From positions 1-24,591 of the IMG/VR virus record IMGVR_UViG_3300036782_000006: DNA of 24,591 nucleotides; one strand, 5' to 3'. Of the stretch, positions 15,507 through 22,972 are shown piece after piece (within the stretch, counting starts at the first letter, position 1; each line of letters begins with the position of its first letter). The notes under the pieces are model-generated. The model was given only the letters and a program-made list of their open reading frames with translations, did no database searches and was not told the DNA's origin. The stretch comes from a virus. Made by a program: the position numbers and the translations under genes.

Positions 15507-17630
15507 TTAACTCGGCAGTGAGTCTGCCGGTGACTGTGGTGATGGGATTTGTTGTTGCTGGGACTCGGCCACATCTTTAAGAAGCCTTATAGCCTCCATG
15601 ACTGCCTTGTCATCGATATTTCTGGCTTGCGCCAATTTGTAGACTGTATTGGCCTGACTCTCCATTGCATCCTGTTGCGCAGTAAATGCTTTAATTTGAG
15701 TCTGAGCAGTTTCGTTAGTGGCTTTCTGCGCCTCTGCTTGAGCGGCAACCATCTGAGCCTGGGCAAGCACCATGTTAGGGTCTTGCTGACTCTGCGCTGC
15801 CATCTGAGCTTGCTGCACAACTTGCTGCTCTTTGGCGTTACGAGGTTTAGCGATGCCGGAAGTGAGCAACTGGTTGCGGTTGTACTCTTTGAAGTCATCA
15901 AGACCTTCACCGTCGATGTTATCCAGGATTATTCCCTGAATAGCAGGACGCATCGGGTCATTTGGCAACATCGTGCTGAGTACATTCGTCAGGACTGATA
16001 CGGTTGCATCACGTCTCGCTGTGTAGCTTGGCCCCACATCAACGGTGACATCGTATCTACCAGTAGACAGGTCATTCAGTGCAACAACGCGTCCGCTCTG
16101 CTGGTCAACCACCTGTGCATTCATCAGCGAGATATCATCTGTTCCGTCCTCATTGACGACGCGCACCTCTCTATCTGAACCGTAGACCTCGCGAGACATC
16201 GAAAGCCATACCTCACCGGCTCGCTTTAAACTTTTTGCCATATTATCCAGGTAGATGAATGACGCCATATCAGAGCGATTCATCAGGTTGTTAACCGTTT
16301 CCTGAGCAATATTGCTAGGCATCTGCTGCATGGCCTGGCTGCCACCCGTGACTTCCTGAATGTCAGCGCTGGTTTGCTGCAGTAACGCTGCCAGGGCTTG
16401 GTTCATAACCGCCGGCTGCGTGTATCCTGCGGGAGTTGCTCCAGCAACGATATTTCCAGACTTGTCTTTAACTTCACGCAATGGCAAGAACGCAGGTCGT
16501 TTCTTGTTGCGAGCCTCCCAATGCTTCTCAAGCCCCCTTATCTGTTCCATGCCAACGATTGGAATCTGTCCAGGGTCTTGTGCTGCTGTATCAGCCAACA
16601 TCGAAACCTGAAGGTTGTATAGCCGCTGTGGGTCCATAGCCTTGGCAATGTGTCCTTCCACTCGCTCAATGTCGTCAATGAACCAGCGCTTGCCGTATAC
16701 AGGGATAAGCGGGATGTGCTCACCTGGTATGCGGCGCGGCTTCTCAAGGAAGTTATCGCCATCAACAACTGACACATAGACACGACGACGCTTCACAGAG
16801 CGACGCGCTACTTCAACGAATCCAGCCATTGCCAGTTCATCTTCGATATCTTCAATTTGATCGCTGTCGTAAGTTGCAATCTCACCGGTCAGCGGTTGCT
16901 GATAACTGATTACATCAACCGACTCTTTGCGCACCTCGTAATACTTGGCGATATACACCACTTCAGGCGCGAACCAGTCATACTCCCAACTAGTCATCGT
17001 CGTTACATCGAGCGATGCAGGCGGGGTCTTGCCGTACTCTGCTTCGTACTTCTCAGGTGATAGCGAGTACATGCAGAACGCCCACATAGCGTCTGACTTG
17101 TCATACTTCTTAGCGTCAGGGTCAAACCATACGGAGCGTGATGGGTCGTAGATCGGCTCGATAGCGATGCGCTGCCGTTCGTCCATCGGGTCGTATTCGT
17201 TAACCAGCATCGATGTAAGCCGGAAGCAGCCGAAGCCACCGGTCGCAGCATCGTCAAACGCGTTATCGCACGCCTCACCACCATCGGTCTCTTCGTAGTC
17301 AGCACGGAAAAGGCCATTCAGCTTGTTGGCTAACTCTTCGCTGGCTTCTTTATCGCCAGGGCGAAACTTAACGGTGATGCGGTTGTTGCGATACTCAGCA
17401 ATGATGCGGTTAAGCTCGGTCGCTACCTTGTTAATCTCGAACTTTGGGTACTTCTCGAACTGGTCATCGAGCTTTGTTCCGGCTGCCGTAGCGCCCTCCC
17501 ACTGACCACCTGGTACACGCGCAAAGCGAGTCGCCTCAATGCACTTCTCGCGCACATCCTGCTGCGGAGAATAGGCGCGGTCAAACCTGAGCATTACGCG
17601 CTCATGTCTTTTCTCTAATGTCTCTGCCAT
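15507..17630 (-). CDS. 1: Portal protein (P22 type)
   Basis: The protein has 707 residues (P22 gp1 has 725) and belongs to the P22 portal family. Visible markers are YRNNRITVKFRPGDKEAS, DAATGGFGCFRLTSM, FVEVARRSVKRRRVYVSVV, PGEHIPLIPVYG, and YDVTVDVGPSYTARRDA. The C-terminal ~130 residues are Gln/Ala-rich helix (about 590-700), matching the P22 barrel that extends into the head. Twelve copies form the DNA channel to which the terminase and gp4 bind. The start ATG lies inside the 3' end of the HNH endonuclease gene (16-base overlap), so the intruding gene was fitted onto the portal start. Confidence 0.95.
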   Translation of the reverse strand: MAETLEKRHERVMLRFDRAYSPQQDVREKCIEATRFARVPGGQWEGATAAGTKLDDQFEKYPKFEINKVATELNRIIAEYRNNRITVKFRPGDKEASEELANKLNGLFRADYEETDGGEACDNAFDDAATGGFGCFRLTSMLVNEYDPMDERQRIAIEPIYDPSRSVWFDPDAKKYDKSDAMWAFCMYSLSPEKYEAEYGKTPPASLDVTTMTSWEYDWFAPEVVYIAKYYEVRKESVDVISYQQPLTGEIATYDSDQIEDIEDELAMAGFVEVARRSVKRRRVYVSVVDGDNFLEKPRRIPGEHIPLIPVYGKRWFIDDIERVEGHIAKAMDPQRLYNLQVSMLADTAAQDPGQIPIVGMEQIRGLEKHWEARNKKRPAFLPLREVKDKSGNIVAGATPAGYTQPAVMNQALAALLQQTSADIQEVTGGSQAMQQMPSNIAQETVNNLMNRSDMASFIYLDNMAKSLKRAGEVWLSMSREVYGSDREVRVVNEDGTDDISLMNAQVVDQQSGRVVALNDLSTGRYDVTVDVGPSYTARRDATVSVLTNVLSTMLPNDPMRPAIQGIILDNIDGEGLDDFKEYNRNQLLTSGIAKPRNAKEQQVVQQAQMAAQSQQDPNMVLAQAQMVAAQAEAQKATNETAQTQIKAFTAQQDAMESQANTVYKLAQARNIDDKAVMEAIRLLKDVAESQQQQIPSPQSPADSLPS

Positions 17631-18085
17631 TTCTGATTGACCGCCTCTTGTCTAGCGTTAATCGCCTCTTCCATGGTTGAGTAAGAGCCGACACAAACTC
17701 TCTTCCCGTCAATAGTCAGGCGACATTGATATTTCCCGATATCCTTGCGATACCTAACCCCTTTAACTCCTGACTCGCTGTCAGACCTTACCGATGAGTT
17801 GCTGGTGTTTTGCGATCTGCTTGCTAATCGGAGGTTGGATATGGCGTTATGTGTTTTGCGGCGATTAATATGGTCAATCTCTTGCGGAGGCATTTCATTG
17901 TAAACAAAAAGCCAAGCTAGCCTGTGAGCAAGGTATGTAATCCCAAATATCTGTATGGCTATATAACCGTCGCTATTAACCGATCCTGCAATAGAGCCCT
18001 TAGATTGGCTCCCTCTGGATTTAGCCCATGTAAATACCCCCGAATTTTGGTTGTAATTCAGGGCCGATCTAATTTTCTCTAACAT
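17615..18085 (-). CDS. HNH homing-type endonuclease with AP2-like DNA-binding domain
   Basis: A 156-residue protein lying between terL and portal, where P22 and Sf6 have no gene. Residues 50-90 form an HNH_3-type nuclease: HRLAWLFVYNEMPP with His54, EIDHINRRK with Asp71-His72, and the Asn-rich end AISNLRLASRSQN. Residues 105-152 match an AP2-like domain (SGVKGVRYRKDIGKYQCRL, then VCVGSYSTMEEAINAR). This pair is typical of free-standing homing endonucleases in phages, which cut a homologous allele and spread by gene conversion. I chose the ATG at 18083-18085, with AGGATGGTGA before it; an earlier ATG would overlap terL by about 40 bases. The last 16 bases overlap the portal start. No intron or intein boundary is apparent in either neighbour. 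Confidence 0.88.
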   Translation of the reverse strand: MLEKIRSALNYNQNSGVFTWAKSRGSQSKGSIAGSVNSDGYIAIQIFGITYLAHRLAWLFVYNEMPPQEIDHINRRKTHNAISNLRLASRSQNTSNSSVRSDSESGVKGVRYRKDIGKYQCRLTIDGKRVCVGSYSTMEEAINARQEAVNQKWQRH

Positions 18086-18092
18086 GGTTATT

Positions 18093-19553
18093 TCACCATC
18101 CTGAGGATGAGGGAACGTAGACATCCTCTTCAACTGGAGGATTCTTTATATCTGCATAACGAATTGCATAGCGACGCATCATGTAGGCGTATCTGACGGC
18201 ATCAAGAATGTCGTCTCTCACCTTCACAATCTTTCCTTTCTCGTCGCGATGATAGAAGTTGTATTCTTCGAAGAAGTCACGGAGCCCGGAAAATACCTGA
18301 AGCTTTCCACGCCGCATCAGGTCGTATAGTTCGAATAGCCCTGGCTCTACTGCCCTGCTACCGTCCTCCCATTGCGCATGCTCTGGTAGCATCTCAAAGC
18401 CAGCTTCTTCGTAATAAGATTTCTGCTGTAGCCCGGAGCCTTTCTCGGTCTGCAACCCATCAGGAGGCCATGCTGTTGGCGCACCTTCGGCCCATTGCTT
18501 AACGGCACTGTAAGCCTCTGCCGGAGATACCTGCCTGGCCTTGTAAGCGCGAGTCAGATAAAACTTTTCGTTTTCAGTGTCCCACGCCAATTGCACATGA
18601 GCCTGAGGGTGATCCCAACCAAAGTCCATGCCATTGATAACCAGCCAATGGTCAGGAATGGGGAACGGATCGCACTTGATGAAATCTTCTCCAAGGTCAT
18701 AGATGCGCCCGTGACCAAGCATTGGGATACCCTTGGTGCGCATATCCCTTTGATGCGGCGGGTATGACTCAAGCAGGTCTTTCTTCACCTTTTCGCTTAG
18801 GTGCGGCGCATCATCCCAGCCAACGTTCATGCAGTGCTGGCCAGATGACGGGTTATCCATGAAGGCGATAACCAAATCAGTACGTCCATTCTCCGGCGTA
18901 AACGTCAGAATCCCACGCCCGCCATTACCTTTGTCGCCGGTAGCAGTACGAGTAAGCACCTGCGGATAGATCGTCGCGTCTTTTGGCTCTTCGTCGATAT
19001 GGAACCAGTCAACGGCATCGCCCATCAGAGCATGCTGGCCTTGTGAGTACGACCAGAACTGAATCTTTGATAGTTGTCCTGACTTATGCCGGATGTAAGC
19101 AGAGCGCACTGCGTTAGGCGTTCCCTGCATTGGTTCGGTATCGACAATTAACTCACCGGGAATTAATCCACCATCCCACCCATTGTCTGTGCGTCGACCA
19201 AGGATGGGCGTCTGTAACAGGTCGCGGCATTTCTCACCAGAGTAACCAAGGCACCAGATTAGCGGCGCATGATCGAACTTGTGGCCATCCCAACCATCAG
19301 GGTAATCACCCATAGCATGGATAGCGTCTATTCCTGTACCGGTGTCTGTCTTGCCAGTACGGTTAGCTGCGATTAACGCCACTTGTGAGAATTGTGCTGT
19401 TGCAGAGATGAATTTCTTTTGCCATGGATAGCGCGATTTGTAGAACCGCTTATAACGATACACATTTTCTCGGCGCTGCTTTTCTTCGATCAGTTGTATT
19501 AGCTCAATCTTCTGGCTCTTCGTCATCCCGTTCAGTAGGGGTAGCTTGTCCAT
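18093..19553 (-). CDS. terL: Terminase large subunit (P22-type ATPase/nuclease)
   Basis: The 486 residues contain the packaging-motor Walker A loop AANRTGKT (62-69) and Walker B VDWFHIDEEP (181-190, with Asp187-Glu188). The RNase H-like nuclease domain starts at NGMDFGWDHPQ, with the second acidic cluster at DDILDAVRYAYMMRR. It cuts concatemeric DNA and pumps it through the portal. The body resembles P22 gp2 (about 499), but the last residues VYVPSSSGW match the end of the Sf6 large subunit as I recall it, and not P22. That tail may be the portal-docking segment. It overlaps terS by 50 bases; GGGAG precedes its ATG. The HNH gene begins just after its stop. Confidence 0.95.
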   Translation of the reverse strand: MDKLPLLNGMTKSQKIELIQLIEEKQRRENVYRYKRFYKSRYPWQKKFISATAQFSQVALIAANRTGKTDTGTGIDAIHAMGDYPDGWDGHKFDHAPLIWCLGYSGEKCRDLLQTPILGRRTDNGWDGGLIPGELIVDTEPMQGTPNAVRSAYIRHKSGQLSKIQFWSYSQGQHALMGDAVDWFHIDEEPKDATIYPQVLTRTATGDKGNGGRGILTFTPENGRTDLVIAFMDNPSSGQHCMNVGWDDAPHLSEKVKKDLLESYPPHQRDMRTKGIPMLGHGRIYDLGEDFIKCDPFPIPDHWLVINGMDFGWDHPQAHVQLAWDTENEKFYLTRAYKARQVSPAEAYSAVKQWAEGAPTAWPPDGLQTEKGSGLQQKSYYEEAGFEMLPEHAQWEDGSRAVEPGLFELYDLMRRGKLQVFSGLRDFFEEYNFYHRDEKGKIVKVRDDILDAVRYAYMMRRYAIRYADIKNPPVEEDVYVPSSSGW

Positions 19554-20025
19554 TCATTAGCTCCCTTATTCGCTTATCAATATCATCATCTGAACGGTCA
19601 GCCATAGTGATCGTCTGGTCATGTTGGATTCTGTCGCCATACTTCTTAGGCATGATTTTTGACAGATACCATTTGCGCGTATCTATGCGCAGCCTGGAGC
19701 GCTGTACGTGCTCGCCATTGAGTTGATATCCGATCGCATTACCCTCCTTATCGAGCTTTTCCATCCAGTCGTTACTACCATCATCAGCAATATCGAACAG
19801 CTCTTCGGCAATAGCCTCTGCGCCTTCCTCCTTCGCTCGCACGTATTGGGCGCGAAACTCAGGGATTCGGCTAATCCATCTCAGCACTGTTTGCTTGCAT
19901 GGCATCCCATCATCACGACAGACGGAGCGAAGCGATTCGCCCTCCGCCAGTCTTAGGCAGATGCTTTCCGCTAACTCTTCTGTGTAATCTGATGGGCGAC
20001 CACCTTTGTTTATTTCATCGCCCAT
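19504..20025 (-). CDS. terS: Terminase small subunit (Sf6 gp1-like)
   Basis: The protein has 173 residues. The N-terminal region GGRPSDYTEELAESICLRLAEGESLRSVC, seen here in parts, followed by MPCKQTVLRWISRIPEFRAQYVRA is the helix-turn-helix of Sf6 gp1, which recognises the pac site. The central segment RLRIDTRKWYLSKIMPKKYGDR is also shared with Sf6 gp1. It is longer than Sf6 gp1 (140), with an insertion around 75-100 and an acidic C-terminus (TERDDEEPED). It forms a ring that selects phage DNA and stimulates the large subunit. AAGGTG precedes the ATG. The 3' end overlaps terL. Confidence 0.93.
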   Translation of the reverse strand: MGDEINKGGRPSDYTEELAESICLRLAEGESLRSVCRDDGMPCKQTVLRWISRIPEFRAQYVRAKEEGAEAIAEELFDIADDGSNDWMEKLDKEGNAIGYQLNGEHVQRSRLRIDTRKWYLSKIMPKKYGDRIQHDQTITMADRSDDDIDKRIRELMNGQATPTERDDEEPED

Positions 20026-20033
20026 AAATCACC

Positions 20034-20366
20034 TTATGGTTTAGTGAATGCCTGAGCGTACTCAACCATACGGCCAGGGGTTAACTGGATAACACTCATG
20101 TCACCCAATGGCAGGAAGCCAGCGGCGATCTTCGCGTTGCACTTCACAGTGAAGTCGGCGCGATCAGAGCTAACTACGATGTCGTAATCGGTCACAGTAG
20201 TGCCGCCAGCGGCCACGACCTGGAAATACTCAGTCTTGGTAGGTGTCGCATGAACCCCGACCAATCCACCATTCGGGAAGCGTGAAGCAGCAATGTGAGC
20301 CTTTACGACAGGCACGAGGTTAGCTACAGAGCCAGCCGTTGCTGTCTGCATAGAAGTGATTGCCAT
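20034..20366 (-). CDS. Small structural-type protein upstream of terS (possible capsid decoration)
   Basis: A 110-residue protein, rich in Val, Ala, Thr and Gly, with the alternating pattern of a beta-sandwich (TKTEYFQVVAAGGTTVTDYD, DRADFTVKCNAKI). It has no signal peptide, membrane span or catalytic motif. AAGGAACAATC precedes the ATG. It ends eight bases before terS and lies in a run of three similarly beta-rich genes (20.0-21.3 kb). I do not recognise the family. Virion location or capsid decoration is a guess from composition and from lying in the late operon. Confidence 0.7.
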   Translation of the reverse strand: MAITSMQTATAGSVANLVPVVKAHIAASRFPNGGLVGVHATPTKTEYFQVVAAGGTTVTDYDIVVSSDRADFTVKCNAKIAAGFLPLGDMSVIQLTPGRMVEYAQAFTKP

Positions 20367-20377
20367 GATTGTTCCTT

Positions 20378-20635
20378 TTAGCTGATAGAGACTTCGGCTG
20401 CTTCGCCGTCGTTTGATGCGGTTCTAATCCACGCAATAGTGGGAGGCGTTATGGTTGCCCAATTATCATCGTTATCAGTCAGCAGATGGCCACTCCAGAA
20501 TCCAACTCCCGGACTTGTAGTTGCATCTGCTAAGCGCACTGCTCCGAATAGCACCTGGATAGTTTTGTTTTGTGTTCCGTCAGTCACCTGAACCCATGTA
20601 GAACCAACGGTCAGCATCTGGGTATTTACTGTCAT
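20378..20635 (-). CDS. Small beta-rich protein of unknown function in the pre-terminase cluster
   Basis: An 85-residue protein with beta-rich sequence (MLTVGSTWVQVTDGTQNKTIQVLFG, seen in parts) and Trp-containing turns (GVGFWSGHLL, DNWATITPP, IAWIRTASN). The ATG has GAGGATAACC before it. The short gap to both neighbours (11 and 9 bases) indicates one transcript. There are no known motifs. Its likeness in size and style to small virion surface proteins makes a structural role plausible but unproven. Confidence 0.68.
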   Translation of the reverse strand: MTVNTQMLTVGSTWVQVTDGTQNKTIQVLFGAVRLADATTSPGVGFWSGHLLTDNDDNWATITPPTIAWIRTASNDGEAAEVSIS

Positions 20636-20644
20636 TGGTTATCC

Positions 20645-21337
20645 TCAGGTAAGTAACTGCGTATATGCTTCTGGTATTGTCGCTGTAGTCCCTGCGGCTC
20701 TACGCACTGCGAAATACCATCCAGCAGGAACCAGAGCCTCTACCGAACTTCGCATCCCTACACCTGCGCCTACAAGCGTCAGGATGCCCGTCAGAGAACC
20801 GCGCCATGTATCGCATTTTGTGCCGCCCGTTGTGGCAACGGTTGCAGCGCTTCCTATCCATAGCTCGCAGGTATCTGCAACTGTCCCCGCTACTGCAATC
20901 TGGTATGCGGCATCAATCATCACGGATACACGATAAGGCTTCGTTGTGTCTGTTGGTCTGTATGCAGTGCCGAATGCTACCGTCAATGCAACTGGAGCAG
21001 ATGGTGACAGCCCTATACCTTGCGCGCCGGGCGCACCAATGGGAATGCCAAGGTTGAGCGCTTGGTTCGGAGCGGTGCCAGTGATTGTTGCTGTGGCTGA
21101 GCTGCCTGTTGGTAACGTTGTAACCGTGCCGATGGTTAGCGTATTTGCTGGCCCAGCCGTTCCGGTTCCCGTTGCCCCGACTGGTATCCCGAGATTCAGA
21201 ACCTGGTTTGGTGATGCTCCGGTTATTGATGCGGTTGCTGAGGAACCGGCCGGAAGTGAACTTACTGCCCCGATAGTAAGGGCGTTAGATGCTCCGGGTT
21301 GTCCAGCGATGATTATCGCCCTTCCCTTGATAATCAT
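20645..21337 (-). CDS. Repeat-bearing fibre-like structural protein
   Basis: The 230 residues fall in three parts. A short N-terminus (MIIKGRAIIIAGQPG) is followed by two 40-residue repeats (18-57 and 65-104) that agree at 29 of 40 positions. Each runs from LTIG through GSSATA and ITG to PNQ-LNLGIP and ends in a Gly-rich GAxG turn. Such repeats with GxxG turns occur in phage fibres and collagen-like virion proteins. The C-terminal ~120 residues form a compact beta-rich domain (VALTVAFGTAYRPTDTTKPY, CELWIGSAATV, ALVPAGWYFAVRR) like those ending fibres that meet a ligand. GAGGGGG precedes the ATG. It lies before terS, away from the tail genes, so a head fibre or decoration is more likely than a tail fibre; this is inference. 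Confidence 0.72.
   Translation of the reverse strand: MIIKGRAIIIAGQPGASNALTIGAVSSLPAGSSATASITGASPNQVLNLGIPVGATGTGTAGPANTLTIGTVTTLPTGSSATATITGTAPNQALNLGIPIGAPGAQGIGLSPSAPVALTVAFGTAYRPTDTTKPYRVSVMIDAAYQIAVAGTVADTCELWIGSAATVATTGGTKCDTWRGSLTGILTLVGAGVGMRSSVEALVPAGWYFAVRRAAGTTATIPEAYTQLLT
21026..21286 (-). repeat. Two tandem 40-codon repeats (47-codon period) in the fibre-like gene
   Basis: Repeat 1 covers 21167-21286 and repeat 2 covers 21026-21145, separated by seven codons (TGTAGPA). They share 29 of 40 residues. Substitutions are mostly Ala/Ser/Thr exchanges, which points to an old duplication kept under structural constraint. Confidence 0.85.
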
Positions 21338-21353
21338 GTTACCCCCTCACAGT

Positions 21354-21587
21354 TTATGCAAACAGGTCTTTTACTTCCTTAGCGATGCGGATTGCTTTTT
21401 CTGTCTTGGCCAAAGCCGTAACTTCGCTGGTTGTTTTCGCGTAGGCGTCTTTGAAAAGCTCAAAGTTAAGCTCGCTGCTGGCGATGAATTCAATAGCCTT
21501 CTCAGTGGCTGCTGAGTCATTCATGACCAGGCGGTAAACTTCCAGCTTGAGCTTTTGCGATTCTGTCATTTGGGTAATGTCTGGCAT
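21354..21587 (-). CDS. Small helical protein of unknown function
   Basis: A 77-residue, almost wholly helical, charged protein: TESQKLKLEVYRLVMNDS, then ATEKAIEFIASSELNFEL, then TEKAIRIAKEVKDLFA. There is no membrane span and no Cys. GGAGTAAAA precedes the ATG. It lies between the lysis genes and the structural cluster on the late transcript. I do not know its function. Confidence 0.72.
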   Translation of the reverse strand: MPDITQMTESQKLKLEVYRLVMNDSAATEKAIEFIASSELNFELFKDAYAKTTSEVTALAKTEKAIRIAKEVKDLFA

Positions 21588-21600
21588 TTTTACTCCGGGT

Positions 21601-21822
21601 TCAGAGGATGTTTATTTGGCTTATCAGGACGGGGAATGCCCATGCAACAATGATAAAGACAAGCAACGCCATCATCGCTGAGGATGCAATAGCAAATGCC
21701 GCATGACCGGCGATGATTATTTTGTCTTTGTGGGAATGATTTGGTGGTGGTCTATTCAGTACATCGTCGCGTATCAGGGAAAATCCGTAGAGCAGTGTTA
21801 CTTCTCGCTCTCGTCTTCTCAT
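21601..21822 (-). CDS. Small membrane protein after Rz (unknown)
   Basis: A 73-residue protein: an Arg-rich N-terminus (MRRREREVTLLYG), a short polar middle (NRPPPNHSHKDK) and one long hydrophobic segment (about 36-69), enough for one span or a tight hairpin. Positive-inside charge predicts a cytoplasmic N-terminus. The ribosome site GAGGTAGGGG lies right before the ATG, four bases past the Rz stop codon, so it is probably part of the lysis operon. It could be an accessory to lysis, but no family is recognised. The coding call rests on the start context and length. Confidence 0.6.
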   Translation of the reverse strand: MRRREREVTLLYGFSLIRDDVLNRPPPNHSHKDKIIIAGHAAFAIASSAMMALLVFIIVAWAFPVLISQINIL

Positions 21823-21825
21823 CCC

Positions 21826-22266
21826 CTACCTCAGGCACTGCTGTTTGATGTAGCCCTGCAGGTAGTTAACCTGACCGGTCACTTTTTCGATTCGCTGTCT
21901 GAGAGTGAAATAATCCCGCTCAGCGGAGTCAGTAGGTCGGGCGGTGGAAGCATCGCCCAGGCCGCCGGTTGCGGTGGAGTTACCCTTTGTGCAGGTGGCG
22001 TTGAGCTGCAGCCGACGCTTGCCAGTAGCAACATCACGCTGCAAATCTTCAATGGTGCGTTTGGCATCAGCCAGCTCTCCGGTGTATTTGGCGTCAAGTG
22101 CTGCAGCATCTCGCTGGCGGTTCTGCATGTCGGCAATAATGACCAGTGCTTTATCGCGCTGGCTTTTGTAGAGCATCGCGTTTGAGCGGTAGTGATCGAC
22201 AGCCCAGCACAGGCTAAACAGGATTGCAGTCACGACGGCGATGATGATTAGCGTTGCGCGGTTCAT
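21826..22266 (-). CDS. Rz: Rz inner-membrane spanin subunit
   Basis: The 146 residues have an N-terminal signal anchor ([20 protein letters not shown], 2-21) followed by a periplasmic coiled coil ([19 protein letters not shown] and on, about 25-85). This is the usual i-spanin build (lambda Rz has 153 residues). Together with Rz1 it joins and fuses the inner and outer membranes after the peptidoglycan is cut. The ATG overlaps the endolysin stop by an ATGA junction. An upstream in-frame start exists but would lie inside the endolysin gene and spoil the signal anchor. Rz1 is nested inside in another frame. Confidence 0.9.
   Translation of the reverse strand: MNRATLIIIAVVTAILFSLCWAVDHYRSNAMLYKSQRDKALVIIADMQNRQRDAAALDAKYTGELADAKRTIEDLQRDVATGKRRLQLNATCTKGNSTATGGLGDASTARPTDSAERDYFTLRQRIEKVTGQVNYLQGYIKQQCLR
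21879..22067 (-). CDS. Rz1: Rz1 outer-membrane lipoprotein spanin, nested inside Rz
   Basis: The 62 residues lie entirely inside Rz in a different frame, the hallmark of lambdoid Rz1. A lipoprotein signal ([16 protein letters not shown]) ends in the lipobox Cys at residue 20. The mature part is Pro-rich ([22 protein letters not shown]) and keeps the Rz1 ending [13 protein letters not shown], as in lambda. I chose the start MPNAPLKI because it places the signal peptide at the N-terminus; longer in-frame starts exist. It pairs with the Rz C-terminus to span the periplasm. Confidence 0.88.
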   Translation of the reverse strand: MPNAPLKICSVMLLLASVGCSSTPPAQRVTPPQPAAWAMLPPPDLLTPLSGIISLSDSESKK

Positions 22267-22754
22267 TTCTGACCCCACATGCAAACCTCGCGCTCTACCT
22301 CGCGCCGATTCATCAGTCCCGGCCATGCCTTTTTATCCTTACCCTTCCCCGCATAAACCCATGCCTTTAATCCGTCACAGGCAAGAGCGTAATTTCCCGC
22401 ATTAAGGTTGCGTAGTAGTGATGAATTCTGGAAGGCATTCACGCCGACGTTGTAGCTAAAGCTGATGAGAGCCGCTTTCTGGTATTCGTTAGCTGGGACT
22501 TTAACGGAAAGCTCAACTGAGCGAGCGAATGGCTGCAGGTCTTTATCCAGAATCGCTTTGCATTCGGCATGCGTGTACGTTTTGTTCTTGATGATGTCTG
22601 CGCCTGTGTGGCCGTAGCAAACGGTCAGCACCCCGGCGACATCGTAGTACGGCGTATAGCGAACGCCTTCAAGATCAGTGAGCATTGTCCCGGCGATGGC
22701 AACCGCTCCAGCGCCAGTCATGCCTAATAGCGCTTTTCTCAGTGCTGGATTCAT
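22263..22754 (-). CDS. R: SAR endolysin, lysozyme (phage 21 R type)
   Basis: This 163-residue glycoside hydrolase 24 cuts peptidoglycan glycan chains. The N-terminus ([20 protein letters not shown], 3-22) is a signal-arrest-release segment, weakly hydrophobic and rich in Gly and Ala, which holds the enzyme inactive in the membrane until the holin depolarises it. The catalytic set E-x8-D-x5-T is intact: Glu29, Asp38, Thr44 ([21 protein letters not shown] in parts). The C-terminus [18 protein letters not shown] matches phage 21 R. The ATG at 22752-22754 lies two bases past the holin stop; the longer frame upstream is ruled out because it would bury the SAR segment. Confidence 0.95.
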   Translation of the reverse strand: MNPALRKALLGMTGAGAVAIAGTMLTDLEGVRYTPYYDVAGVLTVCYGHTGADIIKNKTYTHAECKAILDKDLQPFARSVELSVKVPANEYQKAALISFSYNVGVNAFQNSSLLRNLNAGNYALACDGLKAWVYAGKGKDKKAWPGLMNRREVEREVCMWGQK

Positions 22755-22756
22755 CG

Positions 22757-22972
22757 TTACTCGCCTCGCGCTTCTTTGCGCCTGTCTTCTTTGATTTTGA
22801 AATAGAGGTTTGTCAGATATGTAAGAAACCCGAATACCAGGCTTCCAATCACACCTATTGCCGCCCACTGGGATGGACTTACTTTATCCGTCAGCTGTAG
22901 CAGCCAGTATCCGGCGTTCGTTCCCGATGCACCGTAGGCAATGCCAGTTGTTAGTTTGTCCATGCGATACAT
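22757..22972 (-). CDS. S: Pinholin (phage 21 S type) with dual start
   Basis: A 71-residue small holin with two spans: TM1 at about 10-28 ([18 protein letters not shown]) and TM2 at about 36-57 ([18 protein letters not shown], with a GxxGxxxxG face), then a basic tail ([13 protein letters not shown]). Two starts three codons apart, MYRM, would give 71- and 68-residue forms, the same lengths as the antiholin and holin of phage 21. The longer form adds Arg3, the kind of extra charge that delays TM1 export. GGGAGGTG is well placed for the first ATG (22970-22972). It triggers the SAR endolysin by depolarising the membrane. Confidence 0.93.
   Translation of the reverse strand: MYRMDKLTTGIAYGASGTNAGYWLLQLTDKVSPSQWAAIGVIGSLVFGFLTYLTNLYFKIKEDRRKEARGE

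Noticed and set aside
15549-15998. 149-codon open frame opposite the portal C-terminus
   Set aside because: Leu/Cys-rich shadow of the portal's Gln/Ala-rich helix; the portal frame is clearly coding.
17615-18085. HNH gene as part of a group I intron or intein
   Set aside because: terL and portal are each intact with their own stop and start, and no splice-like structure interrupts either.
20946-21515. 189-codon open frame opposite the fibre-like gene
   Set aside because: It is the antisense of the Gly/Ala/Thr repeats and runs across two genes with good ribosome sites on the other strand.
21703-22185. 160-codon plus-strand open frame across Rz/Rz1
   Set aside because: The Rz signal anchor and nested Rz1 lipobox are decisive for the minus strand.
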